Source of the DNA: JADFGZ01 sp965222345
Lineage (GTDB): Bacteria; Acidobacteriota; Terriglobia; 2-12-FULL-54-10
Direction: 5' to 3'
DNA length: 64,000 nucleotides
Assembly (NCBI GenBank): GCA_965222345.1
Contig: CBDCTS010000007.1
Span: forward strand, 1,674,001 to 1,738,000
Made by a program: the position numbers and the translations under genes. Below, in pieces: positions 45,143 through 53,522 of this stretch (within the stretch, counting starts at the first letter, position 1; each line of letters starts with the position of its first letter). The notes below the pieces were generated by a model. That model ran no database searches. It saw only the letters and a program-made list of their open reading frames with translations, and was not told the origin of the DNA.

Positions 45143-45291
45143 GGTTTCCCGGCAAGGAAAACATGCTGGAGACCAGGAGTCAGTAGGTTCTGAGAAACCT
45201 GAAGTCACGATCCGGCAGGCAAGTGGAGGCGGCATTCCGCTCAGCCGGGCTTTTCTGATTAGACTGAACACAATAGCCGAGGTGTCGAATT
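45143..45291 (+). promoter_or_regulatory. Leader before array member 8
   Basis: A diverged version of the array leader: CCGGC/GCCGG stem around an inner GCGGCATTCCGC hairpin, GCTTTTCTGATT, ACACAATAG and GAGGTGTCGAATTATG. The hairpin-T tract-ACAAT-GAGGTG order is kept although the bases differ. Confidence 0.55.
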
Positions 45292-47184
45292 ATGGCGAAT
45301 CCACTCTGTCGGGGAATGGCAGTATTAGTGTGTGTTGTCTGGGCTGCACAGAGCCCTGTTTTGGCCCAGCAGGCGCCGGATACGATCCTGCACAATGGAA
45401 AGATCGTGACGATGGACAACCATGAAGTCAATTCGAACATAGGAACCATCGCTCAGGCGATTGCAATTCGGGATGGAAGAATCGTCGCGGTAGGCAGCAA
45501 CGCCGAGGTTCGCAGCCTGGCGGGCAGCGGCACCCGATCCATTGACCTGAAGGGAAGGACAGTAACTCCGGGTTTCGGGGCCACGCACGATCACCCGCAG
45601 GACTGGGACCTGTTGAATCCGCATATCGTCAAAAAAGTGGTCACCGACGATATGCACATCGAGCGGTTTTTGAACGATCCGCCCGACGAGCAGTTGCAGA
45701 AATTCCCGCGGGTTTTGGAGGAAGCGGTCCTGAAGGCCAAGCCCGGCCAGTGGATTCGGATCAGTATGCTGTATGGGAAACAATATCAGTGGCGAGACCA
45801 GATTATGGGTATCTTGGGGCAGCAGATCACCAAGGAGCACCTGGACCTGGCTGCTCCCGATAATCCGGTGATTGTGCGCGGTGGTTTTGTCGGAGCTGTA
45901 CTGAACCAAAAGGCGCTGGAAGAAACCAAGAAATTCTATGGAGATCAAGTATATGAATTTCTTCCGGAGCCGGAGGCAGGAACTCTGGATGACCTGGTTG
46001 GTTCCCGCACGGGAGAAGGAAGTGTTGAAAAAAGTGGCGCCTGTGCCGTTTGCTATCGCTATCCCGAACAAGATGTTCTTTACCCCCCCGATGTTCTTAA
46101 GGAAATTTATCGGCTGGGACTGTCCTGGATGGCTGGTTACGGTCAGACCCTCAATGGCACGGCGCTCTATACGGGAGGTGCGATTCAAGCTTATGACACG
46201 CTGTCCCGTCAGGGCCAGATGCCTATCCGGTTTGCGTGGGCTTGGTTTTGGCCGTACCGAAATGACTTCTTTTTCGATCCGTACTTTGTCAAAGCTCAAG
46301 CCAGCCGGCTTGGACATGGCTCGGACTACTTCTGGACGACAGGAATGGTCCCGAACATGGGCATGAATTGCAGCAAGCTCCCGGGCACTTCCCCGGAAGT
46401 GAAGCAGCGCGAAAGAAAGTGTCAATATACCGACTCCGATGTTTCGCGGGCGCTTTATGAATATATAAAGGCTGGCGGACGGCTGGCCGGGGATCACATC
46501 ATGGCCGACGGGGAAATTGATTTCATCCTGGACATCATAGAAAAGGCCAGCAAAGATGCCGGCATGACACTAGAGGAGATCCGCGCAAAACGCCACGTCA
46601 CCGAACATATGGCGATGTATCCCCGCCCGGACCAGATTCCGCGCTTCCAGGAGCTCGGCATTATGGGCAGTGGCTGGGACTTCTACATTTGGGAAGGAAG
46701 CGGAAAGAAAATCATGGACGATTATGGGGAGCGAGGAGCCAACCAGGTAGTTCCGCGCAAAGCTCTCTATGATGCCGGGATCATGAATAGCGTAGAGATT
46801 GACCGGCCCATTGGTTACACCGACCTGACCTACTTCCAGGTTCTCTATTCCGGCATTACCCGAAAGGATATGAACGGGAACATCATAGCTCCCCAGCAGG
46901 CGGTTAGCCGGGAAGCGATGTTGAAGTCGGCAACGCTCTGGGCGGCCTACGGGACGCTGCGGGAAGACGTGCTGGGGTCGCTGGAGCCGGGCAAATGGGC
47001 GGACTTGGTGGTGCTCGACAAGGACTACCTGACGGTTCCGGTGGATGAGATTCCCAAGCTGCGGGTTTTGATGACGATGGTGGGCGGCAAGCCGGTGCAT
47101 CTGGTTCCCTCTGCGGCCCGCGAGTGGAGCATGGAGCCGACCGGAGCCCAGGTAGAGCTTGGCGGCCCGGCCGCGCAATGGTAA
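45292..47184 (+). CDS. Secreted amidohydrolase (YtcJ type), array member 8 (paralogue K)
   Basis: 630 residues, the longest array protein. Signal peptide (CRGMAVLVCVVWAAQSPVLAQQ). Metal motif ATHDHPQDWDLLNPHIV, where other members have DPLNPYIV. Later motifs GDHIMADGEIDFILD, KRHVTEHMAMYPRPDQ and VEIDRPIGYTD. A longer loop (EPEAGTLDDLVGSRTGEG) precedes the CxxC (ACAVCYRYPEQD); the second pair is NCSKLPGTSPEV and RKCQYT. Its C-terminal third is nearly identical to member 6. A bidirectional-looking terminator closes the array. Confidence 0.87.
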   Translation: MANPLCRGMAVLVCVVWAAQSPVLAQQAPDTILHNGKIVTMDNHEVNSNIGTIAQAIAIRDGRIVAVGSNAEVRSLAGSGTRSIDLKGRTVTPGFGATHDHPQDWDLLNPHIVKKVVTDDMHIERFLNDPPDEQLQKFPRVLEEAVLKAKPGQWIRISMLYGKQYQWRDQIMGILGQQITKEHLDLAAPDNPVIVRGGFVGAVLNQKALEETKKFYGDQVYEFLPEPEAGTLDDLVGSRTGEGSVEKSGACAVCYRYPEQDVLYPPDVLKEIYRLGLSWMAGYGQTLNGTALYTGGAIQAYDTLSRQGQMPIRFAWAWFWPYRNDFFFDPYFVKAQASRLGHGSDYFWTTGMVPNMGMNCSKLPGTSPEVKQRERKCQYTDSDVSRALYEYIKAGGRLAGDHIMADGEIDFILDIIEKASKDAGMTLEEIRAKRHVTEHMAMYPRPDQIPRFQELGIMGSGWDFYIWEGSGKKIMDDYGERGANQVVPRKALYDAGIMNSVEIDRPIGYTDLTYFQVLYSGITRKDMNGNIIAPQQAVSREAMLKSATLWAAYGTLREDVLGSLEPGKWADLVVLDKDYLTVPVDEIPKLRVLMTMVGGKPVHLVPSAAREWSMEPTGAQVELGGPAAQW

Positions 47185-47207
47185 GAAGTCCGGGTTAGGG
47201 TTCGATG

Positions 47208-47259
47208 GCAGAAAAAATTTGCGGGCACCTGCCTCGCATAGCGTTCCCGCTTTTTCTGC
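47208..47259 (+). terminator. Terminator closing the amidohydrolase array
   Basis: GCAGAAAAA and GCGGG pair with CCCGC and TTTTTCTGC around a 20-base loop, with a short internal asymmetry. The A/T arms let it work in both directions. Confidence 0.8.
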
Positions 47260-47437
47260 ATGAGTACTATTTTGAATCCTTTCATTAAAAAACACTTACA
47301 TAATAATTTACTTGACCCGGTGCGGGCTCTTAGGGTACTTTTTGAGGGTTTTATACCGGATTTCGGTTCGGAGAATGGCGACCAGAAAGATCAGAATTAA
47401 AGGCTCTCGGCAATTCAGCTCAAGGCAGACGCGAAAC

Positions 47438-49627
47438 ATGCCATCCCATAAAGTTGTGCAGTTCCTGCTAGTGGTGATCGCTCTTCTGGGTGCAATGGGT
47501 TGCTCCCTAAATCGGAAACCTGTAGCCGCCATACCTCCCCCTCCGCCTCGGGAAGCCCCCTCCCTGGCGCAGAACCTCCCGCTATCCCACACCGTCATTT
47601 CTCCGGTCATAAAAGGTTTCTCACAGGTTAGGCTGGACCCTGTGGTCTGGTTGATCAGCAAGGCTGAAGACGCTTTTCACCGGGGAGAAAGGGAATATAC
47701 CGCCGGCCATATGGAGGCGGCCAAAGACCAATTCAATATCGCCATTCAGGAGCTCTTGCAGGCTCCGAAGCCCGTGGTCGCAGACAAGCGGCTGCTCCAG
47801 AAGCTCGACTATCTGGTCGCTCGCATTTACGCCTACGAACTGGAGGCCCTCAAACAAGGAGATGGGTTCACCGAGCAGTTCTACGAACCGGCGCCGCTCG
47901 ATGAGATTGCGACGATCACCATTCCGGAAAATATCAGCGCCGCCGAGTTGCAAAAAATTGCTCAGGAGGACCTCGCCAACACCGTTTCCGATCTGCCGCT
48001 GGTCGTCAACAGGCGGGTCGCCGCGCTCATCAAATTCCTTTGTTGTACCCGCCGCGGGCGGGAAACACTGGAAGGAGGGCTGCAGCGTTCCGGGCACTAC
48101 CGCGACATGATTCTTCGGATACTCCAAGAGGAAGGAGTTCCGCAGGACTTGATCTATCTGGCCCAGGCTGAATCGAACTTTCATGCCAAGGCCCGCTCCT
48201 ACGCCGCAGCCGTCGGCCTCTGGCAGTTCATACGGTCCACCGGGAAGCTGTATGGGCTGGAACGCACATGGTGGGCAGATGACCGCCTCGACCCGGAAAA
48301 AGCCACCCGGGCGGCCGCCAAGCACCTGAAAGACCTCTACGAGATGTTCGGCGATTGGTATCTGGCCATGGCGGCCTACAACACCGGGCCGGGGAACGTG
48401 AAACGGGCCATCCGGCGCACCGGATCGAGGGATTTCTGGAAGATTGCAGATCGCCGTGGCGTGGTTCAACAGACGCGGACTTATGTTCCCATCATTCTGG
48501 CCCTCACCATCATTAACAAAAACCCTGAGAAATACGGACTGGGAGATATCCTGCCGGAACCTCCCGTGGCGTATGAGACGATCACCGTGGAACACCCCGT
48601 GGACCTCCGTTTGGCGTCGGAGATCGTAGGGTCGAACCTGGAGACCATTCGGGAACTGAATCCCAGTTTGCTGCGCATGACCACGCCCAACGTTCCGGAG
48701 TTCGATCTGCGGATCCCGCTCGCCACCAGGAACCTGTTCGCCAGAAGGATCGCGATGGTTCCTCCGGACAAGCGAGTATGGTGGCGCTGGCACACAGTCC
48801 ATTATGGCGAGACTCTTTCCGGCATCGCCAAGAAATTCAAAACTTCCATCCAGGCTATCGCCGGGGTCAACAACCTGGACGCCGACGAGCGCCTTCAGGA
48901 AGCAGCCGAATTGGTGATCCCGGTCACGCGACAGCAGCCGCCAGGAGGAACCCACCGGATTCGTCCAAGGGAAACGCTTTCCGGCCTGGCACGCCGCTAC
49001 AACGTGTCGGTCTCCCAGCTTATGATGTGGAATCAACTGGACAGCACGGTCATCCGGGCGGGCAGCCTGTTGCACGTGGGGCCGCCCACTGCTCCGCCTC
49101 CCGGTTCGGGAACCTACCGGGTTCGCCGGGGCGACTCGCTATCCAGCATTGCCAGCCGTTACAGAGTAAACGTCAACCAGCTCATGGCATGGAATCAACT
49201 GAGCAGCGGGCTCATCCATCCAGGCCAGACTCTGCGCGTGGGGACCTCCGCTGCATCCTCTTCGGGTAGCGCCCCGCAGCAGCCTCGGGAAAGCGTGGTT
49301 CACCGGGTTCGCCGGGGCGACTCGCTTTCCAGCATTGCCAGCCGTTACAGAGTAAGCGTCTCCCAGCTCATGGCATGGAATCAACTGAGCAGCGAGATCA
49401 TCCATCCAGGCCAGACTCTGCGCGTGGGGACCTCCGCTGCATCCTCTTCGGGTAGTGCCCCGCAGCAGCCTCGGGAAAACGTGGTTCACCGGGTTCGCAA
49501 GGGCGAGTCCCTTTGGGAAATCGCTTCCAACTACAACACCTCGGTGGAAGCGTTGAGGCGAACCAACAGCCATCTGGGGCGCACCCTGCACATCGGCGAC
49601 CGGGTCGTTATTCCTGCCGCGCGATAG
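47438..49627 (+). CDS. MltD-like membrane-bound lytic murein transglycosylase with five LysM domains
   Basis: About 729 residues from the ATG at 47438. That start gives a lipoprotein-type signal (FLLVVIALLGAMGC), so the protein is likely anchored in a membrane facing the periplasm; the frame is open 42 codons further up. The SLT domain (about residues 220-370 of this form) has the catalytic Glu in YLAQAESNFHAKA, plus AVGLWQFIRSTGKLYGL and AMAAYNTGPGNVKRAI. Five LysM peptidoglycan-binding repeats follow (HYGETLSGIA, RPRETLSGLA, RRGDSLSSIA twice, RKGESLWEIA). It cleaves glycan strands to 1,6-anhydro products. Repeats 3 and 4 are nearly identical in DNA. Confidence 0.9.
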   Translation: MPSHKVVQFLLVVIALLGAMGCSLNRKPVAAIPPPPPREAPSLAQNLPLSHTVISPVIKGFSQVRLDPVVWLISKAEDAFHRGEREYTAGHMEAAKDQFNIAIQELLQAPKPVVADKRLLQKLDYLVARIYAYELEALKQGDGFTEQFYEPAPLDEIATITIPENISAAELQKIAQEDLANTVSDLPLVVNRRVAALIKFLCCTRRGRETLEGGLQRSGHYRDMILRILQEEGVPQDLIYLAQAESNFHAKARSYAAAVGLWQFIRSTGKLYGLERTWWADDRLDPEKATRAAAKHLKDLYEMFGDWYLAMAAYNTGPGNVKRAIRRTGSRDFWKIADRRGVVQQTRTYVPIILALTIINKNPEKYGLGDILPEPPVAYETITVEHPVDLRLASEIVGSNLETIRELNPSLLRMTTPNVPEFDLRIPLATRNLFARRIAMVPPDKRVWWRWHTVHYGETLSGIAKKFKTSIQAIAGVNNLDADERLQEAAELVIPVTRQQPPGGTHRIRPRETLSGLARRYNVSVSQLMMWNQLDSTVIRAGSLLHVGPPTAPPPGSGTYRVRRGDSLSSIASRYRVNVNQLMAWNQLSSGLIHPGQTLRVGTSAASSSGSAPQQPRESVVHRVRRGDSLSSIASRYRVSVSQLMAWNQLSSEIIHPGQTLRVGTSAASSSGSAPQQPRENVVHRVRKGESLWEIASNYNTSVEALRRTNSHLGRTLHIGDRVVIPAAR
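49121..49492 (+). repeat. Two tandem 186-bp repeats within the LysM region
   Basis: The unit beginning GTTCGCCGGGGCGACTCGCT at 49121 recurs at 49307, and a third, diverged unit begins at 49493. Each encodes one LysM plus its Ser/Ala/Gln-rich linker. The near identity shows recent expansion. Confidence 0.85.
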
Positions 49628-50483
49628 CGCCGGGTTCATTGCTTCGCCGTTTCATCCCGCATCATCCATCCCCGGACATCGACAGACAAAATGTTGCAAG
49701 CCGTTACCTAACAGACTTAGTCCCATCAGGGTGCGGCTTGAGCCGCCGAGGCCGGGGTCGAATCGCTGGAACACGCAGAGTATGAGACTTTCCTCGGGCG
49801 CTAAAGCGTACTTTGGTTCAGAGCATTTCGGCACGCCTGAAGAGTCTGTGCGAAAACTACGGTGAAGGCGGAGCAATCCAAGCCGCGACTGTAAAGGAGC
49901 GCCAACTGCGCCGCCAGGAGGAGCAGGCAGGAATGCATGTCCCACTTTATACATGGTCAAAGAGCCAACCAGCGAGAACGGCGCAAGAGGTGCTCGCGGT
50001 TCGGATTGCTTGGGCAGAATCGGAAGAATTTTGTTGCCTTACCCGTTTGCCTCCGGGAAAATCGAGGGTATGAGCGTGCGCCAAAATCGCGAACCGGAGG
50101 GCTGCCGCCAGCAGTTTGCGCCAGGGTGCAACCCCAGGGATCGAGAGAAGCTCTCATAAGGCGTGCTCGCGCAAATCGGTCTGGGCAGCAGCAAGCGAGA
50201 GGGCTACCCCCGGTATTTTCAAACTCGGCGGTATTAGCAGGATAAGCTCCGTGGAATTGGCAAACCTAAGACTGTCGGCGAGAGCCACGCCAGCAACTTG
50301 GCAGGGGGGAATACTTGGCGGCAAAAACTTTTTTTGCAAAACAAAGCCATTTTAATTAGCTAACCGATTATGAATCAACAGTATAGTGTATCTCCGGAGT
50401 GAAAACGAAGCCATTTATTGCAGTCAGGAGGTATTGGGGAGGATGCTACCGCAGGGACGATTGATGAGGGGGAAACTAGCTTC
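49628..50483. other. Long spacer before galU without recognisable genes
   Basis: 856 bp. Only short frames with no protein-like character. It contains small inverted repeats (GCGGCT/AGCCGC near 49731) and GGCAGGAATGCATGTCC near 49923, akin to the hairpin at 10146. An AT-rich stretch with TATAGT near 50392 could be part of the galU promoter, but I see no -35 box. No tRNA was recognised. Confidence 0.5.
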
Positions 50484-51368
50484 ATGAAAAGAAAAGTCCG
50501 CAAGGCAGTCTTTCCCGCAGCGGGGCTGGGGACACGTTTCCTGCCAGCCACCAAAGTCCAGCCCAAGGAGATGCTGCCACTGGTGGACAAGCCCATCATT
50601 CAATACGCCGTCGAGGAGGCCCTGAACTCGGGAATCGAGAACATCATCATCGTCACGGGCCGGGGCAAAAACGCCATTGAAGACCACTTCGACGTCTCCT
50701 ACGAACTGGAAAACACCTTGCGGGAGCGGGGTAAGCAAGGCTTGCTGGAAGAAGTTCGCAAGGTTTCCGATATGGTCGATATCGCTTATGTGAGGCAGAA
50801 AAAGGCCCTGGGGCTGGGTCACGCCGTTCTGATGGCGCGGGAGCTGGTGGGAGAAGAGCCCTTCGCGGTGATGCTTGGAGACGACATCATCGAAGGGCCG
50901 GTTCCCTGCCTGCGGCAGATGCTGGATGTCTATGAAACGCATCCAGGGTCACTGGTGGCCATTCAGGAGGTGCCTCGCGATTCCATCTCCCAATACGGCG
51001 TGATTAGCGGGAGCCCCATTGCTTACCGGGAAACAAAAGACCGTCTGTACAAAGTGGACGACCTGGTGGAGAAACCTCCCAAAGAAACCGCCCCTTCCAA
51101 CCTGGCCATCATCGGGCGCTACATCCTGGAGCCGGAGATTTTCGAGCTGCTCGCCTCCACGCATCCCGGGGCCGGCGGCGAAATTCAGCTCACCGACGGA
51201 CTCCGGGCGCTTCTCGCGCAGCAACAAGTTTACGGGTGGCGTTTTGAAGGAAAGCGCTACGATGCCGGCGACAAGCTTGGATACCTGATAGCGACTGTGG
51301 AATTTGCACTGCGCCGCCCGGACCTGGGCAGCGCGTTTCAAAAATACCTGAAAAGTCTTCGTTTTTAA
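50484..51368 (+). CDS. galU: UTP--glucose-1-phosphate uridylyltransferase
   Basis: 294 residues from the ATG at 50484, preceded by GAGGGGGAAA; the frame is open upstream to 50418. It makes UDP-glucose for polysaccharide and lipopolysaccharide synthesis. Motifs are FPAAGLGTRFLPATKVQPKE (nucleotide binding), VDKPIIQYAVEEA, FAVMLGDDII (metal-binding Asp), LVEKPPKE and GGEIQLTDGLRAL. Normal length. It begins a rightward run with the zinc ribbon and OmpA-family genes, spaced by 94 and 160 bp. Confidence 0.94.
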   Translation: MKRKVRKAVFPAAGLGTRFLPATKVQPKEMLPLVDKPIIQYAVEEALNSGIENIIIVTGRGKNAIEDHFDVSYELENTLRERGKQGLLEEVRKVSDMVDIAYVRQKKALGLGHAVLMARELVGEEPFAVMLGDDIIEGPVPCLRQMLDVYETHPGSLVAIQEVPRDSISQYGVISGSPIAYRETKDRLYKVDDLVEKPPKETAPSNLAIIGRYILEPEIFELLASTHPGAGGEIQLTDGLRALLAQQQVYGWRFEGKRYDAGDKLGYLIATVEFALRRPDLGSAFQKYLKSLRF

Positions 51369-51462
51369 TGAGTTACGGCCATTCCGCTTGACACGGAAAC
51401 GGCAAAAAAGTACAATTACTGTATTGATTTGGCGGGCTTTTTACCGCTGGGGCGAGGTTCGA

Positions 51463-51774
51463 TTGCCACTGTATGAATATGAGTGCTCCAGTTGCGGGCA
51501 CCGATTTGAAGTACTGCAGAAATTCTCCGATGACCCTGTAAGCGCCTGCACCAAATGCAGCGGGCAGGTGTCCCGGTTGGTTTCACCCCCGGCGATCCAT
51601 TTCAAGGGCACCGGGTGGTATGTAACCGACTACGCGCGAAAGGCCCCAACGAAACCTGACGACAAAGACAACGGAAAGGGCAAGGCAGAGGAAAAGCCAG
51701 CCGCTGCTTCCCCGGAGACCAAGCCAGGCAAGGAATCCTCCAGCACTTCCAAGGAAAAACCCACAGCGGATTAA
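51463..51774 (+). CDS. FmdB-type zinc ribbon protein
   Basis: 103 residues from a TTG at 51463, chosen because the family almost always begins MPLYEYEC and GAGG lies six bases upstream. Four cysteines form the zinc ribbon (CSSCG and CTKCSG). The second half is a charged, Lys/Glu/Pro-rich disordered tail. The family was named after a formamidase regulator, but its biochemical role is unclear and many genomes have several copies. Confidence 0.88.
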   Translation: MPLYEYECSSCGHRFEVLQKFSDDPVSACTKCSGQVSRLVSPPAIHFKGTGWYVTDYARKAPTKPDDKDNGKGKAEEKPAAASPETKPGKESSSTSKEKPTAD

Positions 51775-51934
51775 TCCCCTCCCCGGTCCCCAGGTTCTCG
51801 CTCAGAAAGGTAACCTTCCGCAGCCTGGCCCTTTGGTTCCGCTGCGGCCGGTCGCATGAGGTGAACCCGCTTCCGTTTCATCCCTTTTCCTTTACCATGA
51901 AATCATATGGTATCCTGCCATCAGGTGGTAACCG

Positions 51935-52843
51935 ATGCAGAGATCAGATGCGCCGGAGGAAACGCCACAAACGACATCGGAGAAGGCTGCAAAGCAGCCT
52001 AAGGGGTGGCCTGTGCTGCGGATTGTCCTGCTGGCAACTTTTGGGCTCGCCTTATTCGGAACCGCAGGGTACTTTTTCCTGAGCCAGCTTGCGGAGATGG
52101 AGCAGCAGATCGCCCGGCTGAACAAGCACGTCGAGGAAACCGTGCAGAAGGCCGAAGAGGCTTCGGAAAGATCGGAAACCGCGCTCTCCCGCGCCGCACA
52201 AGCCGAAGAAAATGCACTCCAAGCGGCTCGCGGAAGGGTTCGGGCCGAACAAGCCGAAGCGGAAGCCCAAAGAAAAGCGGAGCTGACAAGGCAGGAAACA
52301 GCGGCGGCAACTCAGCAAGCGGCGGCGGCAACTCAGGAGGCGGAGCTAGCCCGCCAAGAAACAGAGCGCATCCGCAAGCTGCGGGAACAGGAAATGGCCC
52401 GATTGCAGAGGGCGTTAAACCAAATCGCAGAAACACGCAGGACCGCGCTGGGGCTGATCATGAATTTGGGCAGCGACTCGATTCAGTTCGATTTTGACAA
52501 GGCGAACCTGCGCCCCGAGAATCGCGAACTGCTGAGCAGAATCGCCGGTGTCTTGCTGACTTCCGATGGGTACCGGGTTCAGGTCTTCGGCCATACCGAC
52601 GACGTCGGATCGGAGGAGTACAATTTCGACTTGTCGGAAAGACGCGCCCAAGCCGTGCACGATTACTTAATCGAAGCCGGCATTGACCCCGACATCCTTC
52701 TTACCACCAAAGGTTTTGGGAAATCCAGCCCCCTGCTGTCGGGGACAGATGAGCATTCGCGAGCAAAAAATCGCCGAGTGGAGATCGGCATCATCGATTC
52801 CGTTATCGGCTATGAGGAACCGGCAGCTCAACAAAACGAGTGA
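51935..52843 (+). CDS. OmpA-family peptidoglycan-binding protein with membrane anchor and coiled coil
   Basis: 302 residues. A short cytoplasmic N-terminus is followed by one membrane helix (VLRIVLLATFGLALFGTAGYF, about residues 27-47) and a long Ala/Glu/Gln-rich coiled coil (about 50-165). The C-terminal OmpA domain has IQFDFDKANLRPENRELL, VFGHTDDVGSEEYN and LSERRAQAVHDYL, ending in SRAKNRRVEI. The Asp and Arg that bind diaminopimelate in this fold are kept. It should tie the inner membrane to the cell wall, as MotB- or Pal-like proteins do; no motor partner is nearby. Confidence 0.88.
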   Translation: MQRSDAPEETPQTTSEKAAKQPKGWPVLRIVLLATFGLALFGTAGYFFLSQLAEMEQQIARLNKHVEETVQKAEEASERSETALSRAAQAEENALQAARGRVRAEQAEAEAQRKAELTRQETAAATQQAAAATQEAELARQETERIRKLREQEMARLQRALNQIAETRRTALGLIMNLGSDSIQFDFDKANLRPENRELLSRIAGVLLTSDGYRVQVFGHTDDVGSEEYNFDLSERRAQAVHDYLIEAGIDPDILLTTKGFGKSSPLLSGTDEHSRAKNRRVEIGIIDSVIGYEEPAAQQNE

Positions 52844-52969
52844 GCGGCTGAAGCCGCAAGAAGGATCGCCGGCTTTCCGATACCCAACGGCTGGACTGAA
52901 ACTGGGACAGTTGTCACTCGCTTGCGTAATCCTCAATAGGTGGCTTCACTGACGGGATGGCGGCCAAGA

Positions 52970-53488
52970 CTAAAGCTGAAACTCCCGTTTGAGACGCTTG
53001 CTCTTTTCCGCCACCGCCTGCGCCATCTCTTGCTTGTGGAGAGCCAAACGGCGTCTGAGCCTTGCGTTGGAAGTGGCTAGAATCTGAGCGGCGAAGATGG
53101 CGGCGTTCACGGCTCCCGCCTTGCCGACAGCCATCGTCGCTACAGGAACTCCGCCTGGCATCTGCACGGTGGAGAAAAGCGAATCCGTGCCGCCCAAGGG
53201 CGAACTGGCAATAGGCACCCCGATCACCGGCAGGGTGGTTTCGGCGGCGATCACGCCGGCCAGATGGGCGGCGCCGCCAGCGCCCACCACAAGGACCTTT
53301 ATTCCCCGTCCCGCGGCGCCTCTGGCGAACTCAATCGTTCGGTCCGGCGAGCGATGCGCACTGGTGATCTCCAGTTCAAAAGGAACGCCCAGTTGCTGGA
53401 GCATGCGAGCCGTCTCGGTCATGATCGGCAGGTCGGAGTCGCTTCCCATTGCAATTTCCACTAGCGCTTTGGTTTTCTGTTTTGCCAT
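52970..53488 (-). CDS. purE: N5-carboxyaminoimidazole ribonucleotide mutase
   Basis: 172 residues. Class I PurE, which converts N5-CAIR to CAIR in purine synthesis. Motifs are MGSDSDLPIMTE near the start, ITSAHRSPDRT (catalytic His) and GAGGAAHLAGVIAAETTLPV. It lies 34 bp downstream of purD on the same strand, so the two are co-transcribed. No purK follows on this side. Confidence 0.93.
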   Translation of the reverse strand: MAKQKTKALVEIAMGSDSDLPIMTETARMLQQLGVPFELEITSAHRSPDRTIEFARGAAGRGIKVLVVGAGGAAHLAGVIAAETTLPVIGVPIASSPLGGTDSLFSTVQMPGGVPVATMAVGKAGAVNAAIFAAQILATSNARLRRRLALHKQEMAQAVAEKSKRLKREFQL

Positions 53489-53522
53489 GTTTTCTAGTCC
53501 TTAGAGCAGCCGAGATTTGCCG

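Noticed and set aside
49121..49492. CRISPR-like repeats
   Set aside because: The periodic 186-bp units are protein-coding LysM modules in frame, with no short direct repeats or unique spacers. No CRISPR array or cas gene was seen anywhere in the window.
49813..50245. Short overlapping frames before galU
   Set aside because: Several frames overlap in the same stretch with no ribosome sites, no motifs and stop-rich surroundings; treated as non-coding.
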